Notes: generated by a model from the letters alone, not told the origin. A stretch of 64,000 nucleotides of DNA from Heloderma charlesbogerti (GCA_026122225.1 JANEZZ010000982.1:181501-245500), one strand, 5' to 3'. Counted from the first letter of the stretch, positions 30,437-42,244 are shown. Program-made: numbers and translations.

Positions 30437-31455
30437 AAAGGAAATAGATGTGCAATCTTTATAATGTTTCCTGATCCTAAATAGAACACCTCTTTTGTAG
30501 ACAAGTGTCAAGTGAGCTCTCTCTCTCAAGGAAATCTAATAGATGCACTTTTAACATCCATAACGTGTGGTGTAATTTTCGAACATCATGGCCAATGATG
30601 TGTTTGCGTTATGCTGAGTAAGACTCCCCAGTTCCTGTTGCAGAGGGACCCAGAAATTCCAATGAAATCTGTGCTCATCATCTCTCTCTCTCTCTTCCCC
30701 CACCCCATGTTGATCTTAATTTCCAACCAAAAATCATGATGAAATACTACTTGGGCCGCAATAGCTAAAGAGCATTAAATCAAATGCCAAACAAAAAATG
30801 CATTTATTTCAATGTTTCCTCTGTAAAAACCAGCAGAAAAACAGCATGCAGTTGGGACTCAGTTTCTCCCCTCCCACTTCTGAATTGATATGATCTGGCA
30901 TCAAATCAGGATTGCCTCCCATGTTACATTTTCCCCCACAACGAGGGTCTTCTCCACCTCCCAGCCCAGATTACTCCCTCCAGTGACATTATTATTGCTA
31001 ATAACAGGATTTCCAACCAGCCGGTTTTTTGTTTTTGTTTTTTACTAGTCAAACCACTAATACTGTATTATATCTAGGACTATCCACTTAAAGACATTTT
31101 AATTCATTAGTCATAGGAGTTTTAGTTGAAAGATTAATTAAATTTGAATCAAGGTGCATGTAAAGAAACAGAGTAGATTTGAAACAAAAGGCATACTTTA
31201 CACATGTGTCACAGCACACATCATCTTAAAATAAGTGTTTCTCCTGCTTGAAGGAGAAGGAAGCATGGCTCTTTAGGATGGTTCCAGTAGGGCAATAACT
31301 ATATTAGCACCTCCAACTGGATGTGTTTTCAAGTAACTGTTGGATTTTATATTCTCAAAAATGGAGAATCAGCCATGGTGTGACTTTCTTTGTTCCAGAA
31401 TCCCCAAGTATAACCTTAAATCTACATAGCATGTAGGAGAGCCTAATCTGACTAA
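30437..31455. other. Single-copy stretch, no gene seen
   Basis: No repeat recognised. AT-rich tracts with TTAATTAAATT and CATTATTATTGCTAATAACAGG could be non-coding regulatory DNA, which needs alignment to judge. Confidence 0.4.
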
Positions 31456-31458
31456 AGC

Positions 31459-31552
31459 TGCAATCCTATGCACACTTACTTGGGAGGAAGTCCCATTCAA
31501 CTCCATGGGCCTTACTTCTGAGTAAACATGCATTGAATTGCACTGTAAGACT
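31459..31552. mobile_element. Short palindromic MITE (GCAATCCTATGCACAC family)
   Basis: TGCAATCCTATGCACACTTAC pairs with GTAAACATGCATTGAATTGCA and AAGTCCCATTCAACTCCATGGG lies at the centre. The flanks contain CTAA and TAAG, compatible with TTAA-like targets. Confidence 0.6.
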
Positions 31553-31788
31553 GCCATCTCTTCCTACACTCCATTTTACGACTGTGACTAATGCAGACTA
31601 TTAGCGCTAAGCCAGCTTCCCCACCCCACTTTTTTGGCCTACCATCCAGCCCTGATGAAATGTTCTGATTCTGAAGAACTCAAAAGCTTGCTCATTATTT
31701 TGTGACATTTTGGTTGCTCCTAGTAAATGTATTGCTCAACTGTGGATTTTGGATTTTTTTTTCTTCCAGTGCTCAGTGGTACAGCTCA

Positions 31789-32657
31789 TAGGGATGTCAG
31801 AGAATTCCGCCATGGATCAGTGAGGTCAAATGCCAGTGCATTCGGCCCCCTGAAATCCGTTGCGGAACGAAGCACTCGGCCCCCCCACCCAGCAAAATGG
31901 GCCCAGAACGGAGCACCTACCTGCTGCCATCAGCGCTGCATTGCGAATGGCGGCCACATCTGCGGCTGCCATTCGCTTCTTCCATATAGCCATGATAGGC
32001 TATGTAAATACTTATGTAGCCTATCACGGCTCATGCAGGGATGCCATTTGCATCCCTATGGAAGCCATGATAGGCTACGTAACTATTTACGTAGTCTATC
32101 ACGGCAACACTAAGGGAACGCAAATGGCGACGGCCACAGCGGCCGCCATTTGCTTTCCCTTTTTTTTTGCTGTGTGATAGGCTACGTAAATATTTACGTA
32201 GCCTATTACGACAAAAGAGAGGGGTGCAAATGGCATAGTGGCTGCCATTTGCATTCCTTTTTTTTTTTTTTTTGCTGTAATAGGCTACATAAATATTTAC
32301 GTAGCCTATCACGGCCAAAAAAAAAAGGAACGCAAATGGCGGCCGCCGTAGCCGCTGCCATTTGCGTTTGCTGTTGTTGGGGTTTTTTGCCATGATAGGC
32401 TACGTAAATATTTATGTAGCCTATCACTGCAAAATACAGGGACGCAAATGGCGGTGGCTATGGCAGCTGCCATTTGCGTCCCTATGCAGGCTGCCCAGCA
32501 GCCGGATGTCCGGCTGTGGGCAGCCCCGGCCGGCGGCTCCGCGGAATGTCCAAGGAGTGGAGCTGGCCAGAGAGAATTTCAGGGGGAGGGATGGAGCACC
32601 TCCCCCCCACCGCAAATGTCCCCCTTCGAAAAGGTAAGTGACTTTCCTATATCCCTA
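31789..32657. mobile_element. Palindrome-array hAT MITE (subfamily A), flanks not matching
   Basis: Ends TAGGGATG and TATCCCTA. The left arm has the ATGCCAGTGCATTCGGCC hairpin. The core carries GATAGGCTACGTAAATATTTACGTAGCC-type palindromes near 32000, 32083, 32185, 32296 and 32410, and GCAAATGGCG palindromes between them. Outward donors: minus strand CAG/GTAGGT at 31915-31923 and plus strand AAG/GTAAGT at 32631-32639. The flanking octamers acagctca and aatgtccc do not match, so one flank has been rearranged. Confidence 0.85.
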
Positions 32658-32720
32658 AATGTCCCCAATTAAATCACTGGCCTTTCCATTTAAAGTATCA
32701 GGTAACAGTTGATGTGAAAG

Positions 32721-33308
32721 TAGGGATGTTAGAGAATTCTGCCACGGATCCCAGGGGGGCCAAATTCCAGTGAATTCGGCCCCTTGGAATCCGTGGCGGA
32801 ACGGAGCCCCCTGCCCCACCACCCTGCGAAAGCCCCACGAAACAGAGCCTACCTGGCTGCAGCTCCGGCGGCAGCGGCTCCGGCCACTGCTGGGCTGCTG
32901 CAGTCGCCATTTGCATCCCTACGCCGGCCTCTGATAGCCTACATATATATTTATGTAACCTATCATGGCTAAAGCAGGGATGCAAATGGTGTCCCCTATG
33001 CCATTTGCGTCCCTGCTTTAGCCGTGATAGGCTACGTAAATATTTATGTAGACTATCATGGGCTTATGTAGGGACACAAATGGCGTCCCCTATGCAGGAT
33101 GCCATTTGCGTCCATAGCAGTCCGGCAGCAGCTGGAGGCCCCGCTGCAGGTTGGCCAGGCCATGGAGCGGAGCTGGCCAGGTAGGATTCCGGGGGGGAGG
33201 AATGGATCACTTCCCCCCCCATCGAGGATTCTGGGGGGAGGAACGGATCACTTTCCCCCACCTGCGGAACCTGGCGGAGTCAGGTAAGCGGGGTTCCATA
33301 CACCCCTA
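32721..33308. mobile_element. Palindrome-array hAT MITE (subfamily A), perfect target duplication
   Basis: Ends TAGGGATG and CACCCCTA, flanked by tgtgaaag at 32713-32720 and 33309-33316. The palindromes lie near 32950 (TACATATATATTTATGTA), 33042 (GATAGGCTACGTAAATATT) and GCAAATGGYGTCCCC near 32997 and 33090. Outward donors: minus strand CAG/GTAGGC at 32847-32856 and plus strand CAG/GTAAGC at 33281-33289. Confidence 0.9.
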
Positions 33309-33316
33309 TGTGAAAG

Positions 33317-33418
33317 ACGTCCACCTGGGACCCTAGAGAGCTACTACCAGTGAGAGTAGACAATACTGGTCTAGATGAACAACACAGTTTACCCTGGTAT
33401 AAGGCAGCTCTCTATCCT
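33317..33418 (+). mobile_element. tRNA-Ala-type SINE, 3' part
   Basis: ACAATACTGGTCTAGATG, then CCTGGTATAAGGCAGCTC is the forward 3' half of the SINE that is complete in reverse at 8042-8232. Confidence 0.55.
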
Positions 33419-33482
33419 CCCTGTGGGTTGAGAACTTACAAGTTAGGAAATGAGGACAAAAGTTGGACAGGAACATCAGAAG

Positions 33483-34251
33483 TAGAGCTGCATGCAAGTG
33501 GCCTCTTGAAATTCTCCACCTGTTGCGGGCAGATAAATTGGGGAGACAATTTCACTGAATTTATCCTGTGGGAGGAGAAATTCTCAACAGTTTCTCCCAG
33601 GTGGGGCTCCCCATTGGCAGGACTTTTAGCACAACTTCCTTCTCTTTTGTTAATGTTTTTTTGTTTGGGGGAGTTTTGTGCTGCAACAGCATCAACAGTC
33701 TTGGCAGGCCAGCCCCCAGTTTGCATCCACTCAGTGAAGGTGTGGGCAGTGTGGTATCTAGTTCCAGGGATGAGGTGGAGTTAATGCTCTGCCAAAATCT
33801 GTCCTTCAATTTCCTGAATTTTTCTCCTCCCAGGAAAGAGGCTTCCATTGTTCTGCCTCACTCAGGATGTTTTATAATGTAGTTTTTGTGGTGTTTTTGA
33901 GCATACCTAATCACAGCTAGCCTCCCAGGCTGCCTGCACATCCTGATCTGAAAAAGCCCTATGGGAGGAATTACTTCATGGTGCCTTCCACTGGGCTTTA
34001 ATTGAAGTGTAGGAAACTGAGGTGGCTACAGGCTGCTGGAGAGATGATTGTAGAGTGAAAAACAGGACATTTGCACTCACTCCTCAGCCACCTCCTAAGT
34101 AAGGTAAGCCCAAGAAATCCAAACCCAGCCCACGAGAATTTCTCCAAAATTTCTTCACCACTGAATGTCTTTTTGGAAACAATATTTCTTCTGGCAAATT
34201 GAATTAGAATGGCTGAAAAAAAATGTGAGAGAAATTTTCAGCACAACACTA
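33483..34251. mobile_element. hAT-like MITE (GTGCTGTGCTGAA family), reverse copy
   Basis: Starts TAGAGCTGCATGC and ends TTCAGCACAACACTA, the reverse arrangement of 20815-21496. Flanks are atcagaag and atcacaac (6 of 8). The plus-strand donor AAG/GTAAGC at 34101-34109 matches the left donor of the other copy; the opposite arm has TAG/GTATGC (33901-33909), a decayed version. No transposase frame. Confidence 0.75.
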
Positions 34252-34258
34252 ATCACAA

Positions 34259-34450
34259 CATAGGCAGCTGCCTTACGTTGACTGAGAACATTGGTCCATC
34301 TAGCCCAGTATTGTCAATACTGACCATCAGCAGCTCTCCAGGGTTACAAGCAGGAGTTTTCCCAGCCCTACCTGGAGATGCCAGGACTGAAACTGGATCC
34401 TTCTACATGCAATGTAGGTGTTCTACCAGTGAGCTGCAGCACTCTCCCCT
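34259..34450 (-). mobile_element. tRNA-Ala-derived SINE
   Basis: Same family and orientation as 8042-8232: CATGCAATGTAGGTGTTC and TACCAGTGAGCTGCAGC are the complement of the tRNA-like head, and GGCAGCTGCCTTACG is the tail complement. Confidence 0.65.
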
Positions 34451-34491
34451 CTAGGGATCCCTAAGGAAAGGAAAGCCCCCATAATCTATGG

Positions 34492-34915
34492 CAGCCTTCC
34501 CCAACCTGGTGCTCTCGAGATGTTATGGACTTCAACTCTTATCAGCCCCAGTCAGCATGGCCAATGGTCGGGGATGCTGGAACTCATTGCTGAAAACATT
34601 TGGGGGGCACCTGATGGCTGTGGCAGCCCAAGACCTTTTGCTGCCTGAGGTGAAGGACAAGATGGCGCCCCCTCCCTTTCCACATATAAGAGCCAACTGG
34701 ACTGGCAGATGGATCTATCTTCAACACTGATAATTGGACTGGTATCCTCCACTGCCTTTGAAGGCTGCAGGCTAACTTAGGGGTGCACAGCAAGTCTCAT
34801 GGCCCACAGTTCTCTCCTCCAACACCTTGATGCTGCCTCCCAGCATCTACCACCTGAGGCGACTGCATCACCCTGGCCAATGATAGGGCCGGCCCTGCCA
34901 GATTGAGGAAGGTTG
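34492..34915. mobile_element. Palindromic hAT MITE with an internal insertion, perfect target duplication
   Basis: Starts CAGCCTTCCCCAACCTGG and ends GAGGAAGGTTG, flanked by atctatgg at 34484-34491 and 34916-34923. About 34607-34900 is foreign: CTGCCTGAGGTGAAGGAC and CACCTGAGGCGACTGCATC pair as another inverted repeat element inserted in the right arm. Confidence 0.8.
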
Positions 34916-34923
34916 ATCTATGG

Positions 34924-35679
34924 TATTGTGGTATAGAGAGCTTCAAATAAGCCCAAGATAAGACTGTTCTTCAAGACAGCAACCCCTGCAACTATCTATG
35001 TCCACTTAGAATTGCTAGCAGGTTGGAGATGGTGACAGCTTTGCTTGCTGGATATAAAAGCCCGTGGAGTTCACTGTTCACTAGCCAGGGCCCCAGATGT
35101 ATTGTGTGTGCTTTATCTTGTTCTCTAGTTATGTAAACCCTGCTTGAAAAACACAAAGCAAAATTGGGGTTGAAGTCCCAATTGTGTCAATACGCTCCAA
35201 TGATGTGGCAATGTTGGGTTGCAAAATTTGATTTGTTACAGAGAAGAAAAGGACAGGCCCTGGGGTTAGCAGGGCCTTGGCTTGACAAGGGAAGCAGCTA
35301 CTGCCTGTCTGTGGAGAGAGCATACTCTGTGTGGGATTTCCGTCAATCTCACTTGCTTTTCTCGGGCTGCTCATGCCACTGCTGTTGTCTCCTGTGACGG
35401 ATCAGAACAAAGCGGTGAGAAGCATCTTTGCGCAGAGTGGGACTCCTCACTAGTCATTCCATCAGCGCTGGTAAAAAGAAAAACCACACAGGTAATGTTG
35501 TGGTTTTGTTCGAGTGATGGCTTAGCAAAAATATTACTTGGCATGGCTGTAAGGTGTGGGTGATGGGAAAGGAAAGTCTGTTACATATTTCTATAATTTC
35601 ATAATGCATGCAAGAGGGTGTTTTTTTTCCTCCTCTTAGGCAGAAAGTGTGACGCTATGTCTACTGCTTGGTAATAGTG
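34924..35679. other. Single-copy stretch with a TATA-like motif; no gene seen
   Basis: GGATATAAAAGCCC at about 35049 resembles a TATA box, but no exon, LTR ends or poly(A) signal were tied to it. Confidence 0.3.
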
Positions 35680-36353
35680 CTTTTGAATGTTCAAAGCTCT
35701 TCATGTACATTATATTGTTACAGTCTTCACAACAACCCTGTAAGGTAGAAGAGTATAATTATCAACATATTGTGAATGGGGGACTGAGGAGGGATGGACA
35801 GACTTGCCAGGGTCCATGCTCGGCGGGTGCTTGAGCAGCCGCCGCTGCTGCTCGCCCACACGAGCCAGGCTGCGCGAGCCGCAGCTGCCCACTCCTCCAT
35901 GCAAGCCTCCATCTTTTACACAAGATGGGGCTCTGTATTTTCACATATTTACTGTTCCACACAATGGTGGCCATACAGAGCCATTTTCACAATATTAGAG
36001 ACCTCTAAAGTTGTGGAAATGGTCCTTTTTGGCTGGTATTCTGCGCAACAGTAAATATACAAAAACAGAGAGCCTCAACTTGCATAAAAGAGGGTGGCTT
36101 GAGAGGAGGATGGGCGGCTGCCAGGCATGAGCGGACAGGTCCAGTAAGTCCTGGCCACTCATGCAGCTTGGCAGGCAAGGGTGGCAGCTTACTGAGCTGG
36201 ATTGAGGGGGGCAGTGGGGGCGGTCTGATGGACTCCCGGACCCAGCTGGGCACCCTCACCATTCCCAGGACTGAGGCTTCATGGCAGAGGCAAGGTTTGA
36301 ACCTGGGCCTTACCAAGTTGTAGCTCTCTCTCTTAGCTGGTATGCCACACCTC
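35680..36353 (-). mobile_element. MIR-like SINE, split by a hAT element
   Basis: The minus-strand MIR features appear as complements: ACAACAACCCTGTAAGGTAG, GGGGGACTGAGGCTTC after removal of the insertion, GGTTTGAACCTGGGCC (B box), and GCTGGTATGCCACACC near the tRNA head. The insertion at 35789-36267 splits it. Ancient and diverged. Confidence 0.6.
35789..36267. mobile_element. hAT-like MITE, perfect target duplication
   Basis: Starts GAGGGATGG and ends CCATTCCCA, flanked by ggactgag at 35781-35788 and 36268-36275. The core around 35940-36060 is an imperfect inverted repeat with ACATATTTACTGTTCC and CAACAGTAAATAT. The ends relate to the 2729-3293 and 3452-4420 group. The longest frames through it are chance. 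Confidence 0.8.
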
Positions 36354-36577
36354 CAGTCTTGGTGAATATGGATGGCTGTTTCAGCAACCACTAACTTACA
36401 AAGGTAAAGCACTTAGTAAGCATTGTCAAAGTGGGTAGAAGTGACTTTAAGAAAAACAAAAAACCTACACATTGCCCACCGAATGTGTGGTAAAATTCTC
36501 CTTGCTTCTTAGCAGAATGATATGCACGATAAGCCCCGTAAAAAGTGGTCTGTCTGAAAGTCTCTGTCGAACGGCAT
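36354..36577. other. Short unannotated stretch
   Basis: Nothing recognised. Confidence 0.3.
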
Positions 36578-36579
36578 GG

Positions 36580-36818
36580 ATATTTTATTTATTTATTATT
36601 TGTTACATGTATATCCCAACTTTTTTTCCTTTTTCAAGGAACACAAGGCAGACTAAATGGCTTTCCTCCTCTCCATTTTATTCTCACCTTGTGAGGTAGG
36701 TTAGGCTGAGAGTAAGTGACTGGCCCAAAGTTGCTCAGTGAGCTTCATGGCTGAGTGGGGACTAGAATTAGATCTCCTGAGTCCAGCATTCTAACCACTA
36801 TACCACACTGGCTCTCAC
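36580..36818 (-). mobile_element. Sauria-type SINE
   Basis: Complement of the SINE: A-rich tail as TTTATTTATTATTTG at left, GAGGTAGGTTAGGCTGAGAG, AGTGAGCTTCATGGCTGAG, and ACCACACTGGCTCTC (head) at right. Nearly full length. Confidence 0.85.
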
Positions 36819-37553
36819 ACTGGCTTTACAAGTCCTCTCCTGAGATTCTCAGCATTTGCTGCAGGATCATAAGAGATAGCTGGGATAACAAGGGGTCACT
36901 GCACGTAGTTGCAAGTTAAAAAGTGGCCGCCATTCACTCCATGTCAGGCGTAATACATGTGTATTCTTAGAAAGGTGGGGTCTACATTGTATATAAATCA
37001 AATAAAAATAATAAATGTTGATAAGAATTCTCCTTACCCTTGGCAGGGTAGTGGTATATTTCATCTCGATGAGCCTGTACACTCTTAGACCAGTACTTAC
37101 GATGCCATTGGTCCTGGTTTTGGATTGTGATCAAAGATGCTCTCTTCACTTTGAGGGCAGTCATAATCAGTTGATTATGATGAGCAAAAGACAGATTTGC
37201 CAAATCCAACGGGCTCTTGTGCTGTCAACAAAACCATGGAGGATCAGTCAGCTGGGCGTCAGGCTGGTGTCATGGTGCTTGGGTCATTCCAGCACTGGCA
37301 TCTGATTCCAGAAACTCTGCTCTAATGGGCATTTGCAGATGGGGCTGTGGAGCAGATGTGGCCTTGGGTGTATCATCATCTTGGCTTCTGGAAGGATGCA
37401 AATAGGACAGGAAAGTTGGCACTACCAGTTTCCTGATGCTGAAGGCCAAGGCTGTGTGTGTGTGTGCGCGCACACGCGCTTGTGTACTGAAGATACACTG
37501 CTCTGTTAGTGAGTACGTTGCATTATTTCTTAAGAACATTTTAATCACATCCT
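36819..37553. other. Single-copy stretch; (GT)n/(GC) tract
   Basis: An alternating purine-pyrimidine tract lies at about 37451-37484. No gene or other repeat is recognised. Confidence 0.4.
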
Positions 37554-37554
37554 T

Positions 37555-37722
37555 CCTCCTATCATCTCATGGTTCCCCTCTTTTTATTTCATCTTCACAA
37601 AAGCCCTGCAAGATAGATTAGGCTGAGTGATAGCGACTGGTCCAAGATCACCCAGTAAGCTTCATGGATGAGTGAGGATTTGAACCTTGAGCTCTCCAGT
37701 CCTAGTCCAACACTCTAACCAC
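37555..37722 (-). mobile_element. Sauria-type SINE, partial
   Basis: TTAGGCTGAGTGATAGCG, CAGTAAGCTTCATGG and CCAACACTCTAACCACT are the complement of the SINE body and head; the tail is missing. Confidence 0.75.
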
Positions 37723-37727
37723 TTAGT

Positions 37728-37964
37728 TATTTTATTTATTTGTCTCATTTATATCCCACCTTTCCTCCAACGAGCCCAAGGTGGCGCTCATGTTCTTTCT
37801 CCTCCTCGCCATTTATCATCACAACAACCCTGTGAGGTAGGTTAGGCTGAGAGTCAGTGACTGGCTCAAAGTCACCCAGTGAGCTGCATGGCTGAGTGGG
37901 ATGAGAACCCAGATCTCCTGAGTCCCAGACCAACACTCTAACCCCTACACCACCCTGGCTCTAT
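37728..37964 (-). mobile_element. Sauria-type SINE
   Basis: Nearly complete reverse copy directly after the previous one: TTTATTTATTTGTCTC tail, ATATCCCACCTTTCCTCC, GAGGTAGGTTAGGCTGAGAG, CACCACCCTGGCTCT head. Confidence 0.85.
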
Positions 37965-39446
37965 GCGATGATGATGCTTGGGAGCTGTTTCCTGAGCTGT
38001 ATTGGTGCAAGGTGCCACTTTGGTTTCTGTTCCTTTGGTGTGCTGCTAGAATATGACAGAATCTGCAGTTGCAAGGGCCTGGCCCTGCAGGTGGATATCG
38101 GTAACTAGCAATTTATATACAGATTGTGATGATGACGGCTTCATTGGGATCCATGAGGTTTTTTGTAGTCTCTGGTTCTGAGGTACTTCTCCCAACCGCC
38201 GCCTTCCTCCTTACATATATTCACACAAAATGTGGCATTCTGATAGCCCTTTTGTGGACATTGTGCATTTCACCTACCCAGCAATTCTGCTCAGCCTCTC
38301 AGTCGATAAGCATGGAATGTGGAGGGGCTTGCATGGGGCTGGTATTATGCATCTGTTCGGCTTGTAAAAAAAAGAAAGAGGGGGAACAATCCTTCAGTTA
38401 CCAATGAGAAAAGAGCGTGGTGTGTCAGCTCCTGAAATATAACCCAACAGACTGGAGCAGAAATGAAAGAGTCAGTAACTTTTAAAGAACTGTTGATTGC
38501 TGACTTCTCATTTGAATTCAGAGGATTTCTTTCCACCACTGCATTCCCACCCCCTAACCCCCACCCCCAACACATGACATGAACATGTTGTTTAACGTTC
38601 CAGTCCAAACTAGGTTGCTGATTCCTGCCTTTGGTAGGCAGTCGGAAGGTAGGCTAATTTAGAGCAATCCCACCAATTCACAAAGAGGTCATTAGGCAGG
38701 CGGAAGTCCCTTGCAGGTTATGAACCAGACAGTCTCTATGAAGGAAGGTCAGAGGGTGAGCTTACTGTTTACAGAGTCTGTAAACGGTGATCGCCTTGCT
38801 CAGTCCATGGTCATCATCCTCTGTGAGACCCACATTCTCAGCCATATGTGCCCATTCGGAACCCCCAGAAAAACTATGTCAATATAATCTCCCCCCCCCC
38901 ATTCTGTCTCTGCACTTTGAAATGAATTGGCTATCCCTTTAAAATACTGGAGAATTTTACTGCTGGAAGCTGTTTAACAGGCATAGTGCCGGGTGCTTAA
39001 TTGTGTCAACAATTATTCACACATTAGCACCAGCTCTTCCTTCAGGTTTGTACAGCAATGACTCGTGAAAGTAAGTTGATCATACTCGTCATAAATAAAA
39101 TTAGCTTTGGGCAAAGTTAGTATTTGACAGGGGGGGAAAATGAAATTAAATCCTTCGACTGTTATGTACTTTGTTCACTTTTGAAATCTGTTAACTGAAA
39201 AAATGTGTGAGTGTATGGAAGCAAATTGGGATGTGCCTCTGTGTGTTTGTTTCTGAGAGAAGGGCACGTTCATGCCAAATGCAACTCCAGTTGCAAAATA
39301 ATATAATAATAACCATAATGTGGTAAAGAATAATTACTTTGAAAATCACTTTCCCTGTTTGTCTTTCAGTGGCTACATTTGAAGCTTTTCTCTTACTTCA
39401 GTTTAACTTGAGCTGTAATGTAGTCCAGTTCTGCATTGCCAATTTG
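37965..39446. other. Single-copy stretch, candidate non-coding conserved DNA
   Basis: No repeats recognised. The part at 38930-39130 (TGCTTAATTGTGTCAACAATTATTC, ATAAATAAAATTAGC) is AT-rich with homeobox-like TAATT motifs. No frame qualifies as an exon. Confidence 0.35.
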
Positions 39447-39454
39447 GTTTACAC

Positions 39455-39844
39455 CAAGGATGGACAAATCTGTTTTGTTTTCTAAAGTGTTCACATTTTT
39501 TTCAAGCACAACTGCATTCCATCCTGTTTCTGCATCAACTTGCATTTTTTTTTAATAAAGTCTGCATGAAAATGTGTATGCTTTTTCATGTGCATTTTTG
39601 TACACATGAAGATTCATAGAGATTTTGTACGTATTTGTCCCCAATATGCATTTTTTCACAAGCAAGTTTCCCTAACATACACTTTTTGTATTCATTAAAA
39701 AAAAATATCAAAGAACAGCATTAAAAAAACTCATAGATGTGTGAAAAATGAAGGATAATTGCATCCTGGTTTGCATATTAGTTCAGGAGGCACAAATTAA
39801 TTCGGTTTCTATTAAAGTGAGAACCAAACTTCTCCCCATCCCTA
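39455..39844. mobile_element. AT-rich hAT-like MITE
   Basis: Starts CAAGGATGGACAAATC and ends CTCCCCATCCCTA with flanks gtttacac and gtttgctc (6 of 8). The core has TGCATTTTT, ATGTGCATTTTTGTAC units, similar in kind to the family at 540-1309. Confidence 0.65.
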
Positions 39845-39889
39845 GTTTGCTCCTCACTGAATTGGCAGGGAAGATAGTCCAAAAGTGAA

Positions 39890-40430
39890 GCATATCACAG
39901 CTGGCTGGGGAATGCTGGGAGTCGTAGGACTTTTTACAGTCTAAACATGCATAGGATTGCACTCTTAGGACGCAGTCCTATGGACTGTTCCCACACTGCT
40001 CAGAAGCTCTTGAACTCAGAGGCTTCTGAGATTCCTCTGCCCTGCTGGGCTGAAGCCAGCAAGGTTGGAGGATTGGCAGAGGTGACCTTCAACCTCCCCA
40101 TCCTCTGTCTTTGGTGATTTTCTTTTCAGCCAATCTAGCGGAGGGGGAGGGAAGGAGGCTGGAGGAGGGTCAGGATATCTCTCTAGTCTCCTCCTCTCCA
40201 TGCCCACCGGAACACCCCCTTTCCTCCTCTAAGGTTGCTTTTCTGACTTCGGAGAGGCAGCCGGTGCGATTCTCCCTGCACTGGGTGCAAGGGGGCAGAA
40301 TCTGGGGACAGAACTCTGACTCCCCCTTCTAAGGTTAGAGCGCTGTCTTCAATTCGGGGGGGGGGGTGCTGAGCCATCCTATGGTCCCTGGGATGCTTGC
40401 CCAAGGACCACAGAATTGCTCTCTAATTTG
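39890..40430. mobile_element. Two adjoining TTAA-type MITEs
   Basis: 39890-39966 is the right arm of the GCAATCCTATGCATG family (AACATGCATAGGATTGCACTC). It abuts TTAGGACGCAGTCCTATGG, the start of a second element that ends GGACCACAGAATTGCTCTC followed by TAA at about 40425. The second element shares ends with 23798 and with 46868/61404. Confidence 0.45.
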
Positions 40431-40724
40431 CATTGCAGTGGGTTCCCACTGAGATCAATGTAAAAAGTTAATAATGACTCGGGTCCCATGATTTCAGTGG
40501 GAACTGAGGGCAACTAACTTAGCTTGGATCTAGCTCTCTGTGTTTGCAAGTGCAGATGTGAATAGGCCTGTTGTGCATGTTTTCCCAGAGTAATCCCAAA
40601 AGGTATAGATGGTGTGCATACAACATCCAATATTGACCACATACATACCCGACATACACAAGGCAAGCTGGTCCATTTTTACTAACCTACTGAAATGTGA
40701 TAATGTGAGGCTTGCACAGTTGGG

Positions 40725-40995
40725 AACATCAAAAGAGTCCTGTTGGGTCAGACAAAAGGCCCATTTAGTCCAGCATCCTGATTCTCACAATGGCCAACCA
40801 AGGGCCTTCTTGGAAGCCCACAAGTAGGGCATGAAGGCAATCACCCTCTCTCATTATGGCTCCCCGACTACTGCAGTCCAGTAACCTACTGCCTCTGAAG
40901 ATGGAAGCTCCATTGAACAATCATGGCCAGCGCCCATCAATAGACTTATCCTGTATGAGCGTATCCTTTATGAATTTATCTAATCCCCTTTGTTG
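40725..40995 (+). mobile_element. Interspersed repeat (TCAGACAAAAGGCCCATTTAG type)
   Basis: Forward copy of the repeat at 3421-5745: GGGTCAGACAAAAGGCCC, CCAGCATCCTGATTCTCAC, GGAAGCCCACAAG, ATGAATTTATCTAATCCCC. Confidence 0.6.
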
Positions 40996-41744
40996 TATGA
41001 GCTTGGAAGGATGGCAATGGTCATACATCAGCTTAATCATGATCTTAAGCATGATGACGATTAAATTTTATTCTTCACTCTGCATATTATCCCATATCTC
41101 ATGGACATCATTAGGAAAGGTACATATGTGCTTACATATTCAAAAATTATAAGTCCTTTTTTCTTCTTCTTCTTTTTAATAAACATCATTTTTCTGGTAT
41201 GCTTTGCAACTCACCCTTTCTTCAAGTTGGCTGTACTCGCATACTAGTAGAAGGGTCATGTCTATTTCTTTTAATACAAATAAGCCATAATTTGTGCAAA
41301 ATATGATGTATTCAGATATTATCGCTTCTTCACTAATTACCCAGAGTATTTGTTTAGTGGAAATATGCTTTCTAGTGGGGGCTGAGTTGGTAGCAGTCAC
41401 ATTGTGGTATAAGTAAGAGTTATAAAAGGAAGAAAAATATGTCAAGTCTCTTACTGTGAAAATTGAAGTTGAGCTGAGAATATGTACTCAGGGCAATATA
41501 TTATGAATTTTTATGCTAAGGAGGTCTGATATCGGAAGGAAATGGAAGACAGAACATGAAGATGTGTGCTGAGGTTTTCAGGAGAGTTGCATGTTAAGCC
41601 TGTTTTTCATCTGGAAGTCTAAAAATGGACTTGAAACTGCCTCTAGTACATGCTTCAGAATGTCCCCATCCTTCAGTCTTTATAGTCAGAAGTGTGACCT
41701 CCTTAGAGCTGATCTGAATTTTCTCTAGAAACATTTATGGTGAA
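40996..41744. other. Single-copy stretch, no gene seen
   Basis: No repeat recognised; AT-rich with a poly-pyrimidine run near 41158-41178. Confidence 0.35.
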
Positions 41745-42140
41745 TTAGGGATAGGGGGGGTACTATTCAGTTTGCATTTTAATGTGAACTTACCCAATTT
41801 CAAACTACTATGTGAACCAAAACTCAGTCATCCTTTGAAATTGGCACTTCTCAGAGCTTTCCAATCAAATGATGCTTAAAAATGTGTATATTAGGGGAGA
41901 TAATGTTAAAATGTATTATATATTTTTAAAACAGTCTTGTAAAAATGTGTATATTATTTTTAAAATGCACGTATTGGTAGAAATGTGCACAAGAATGTTT
42001 ATGAATTTTCATGCAGTTGTTGTTGTTTTTTTACAAAAAATTCTCAGTGTTCAGGACACACAAAATGAAGACTGGAAAAATTCTCCAAGTTGGTGAACTG
42101 AACTTAAGATTGGAAAAATGGAGAACTGAGAGACCAAAAC
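41745..42140. mobile_element. Degenerate AT-rich hAT-like MITE
   Basis: TTAGGGATAGG start, ATTCAGTTTGCATTTT, AAATGTGTATATT repeats and TTCATGCAGTTGTTG recall the families at 540-1309 and 39455-39844. The right end and duplication are unclear. Confidence 0.4.
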
Positions 42141-42244
42141 TGATAGATTCATTTATCACTACAATAAATGTGGGGGAAGCTTGAGGGTCGGTGCAAGGGG
42201 AGGAGAAACATTTGTCTTGGGGAAATAGGAGAAAACTGAGATGT

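Noticed and set aside
35045..35060. TATA box of an LTR or gene
   Set aside because: No poly(A) signal, LTR ends or exon could be tied to it.
35794..36054. Frames across 35.8-36.1 kb as coding
   Set aside because: They cross the boundary and palindromic core of a MITE with perfect target duplications.
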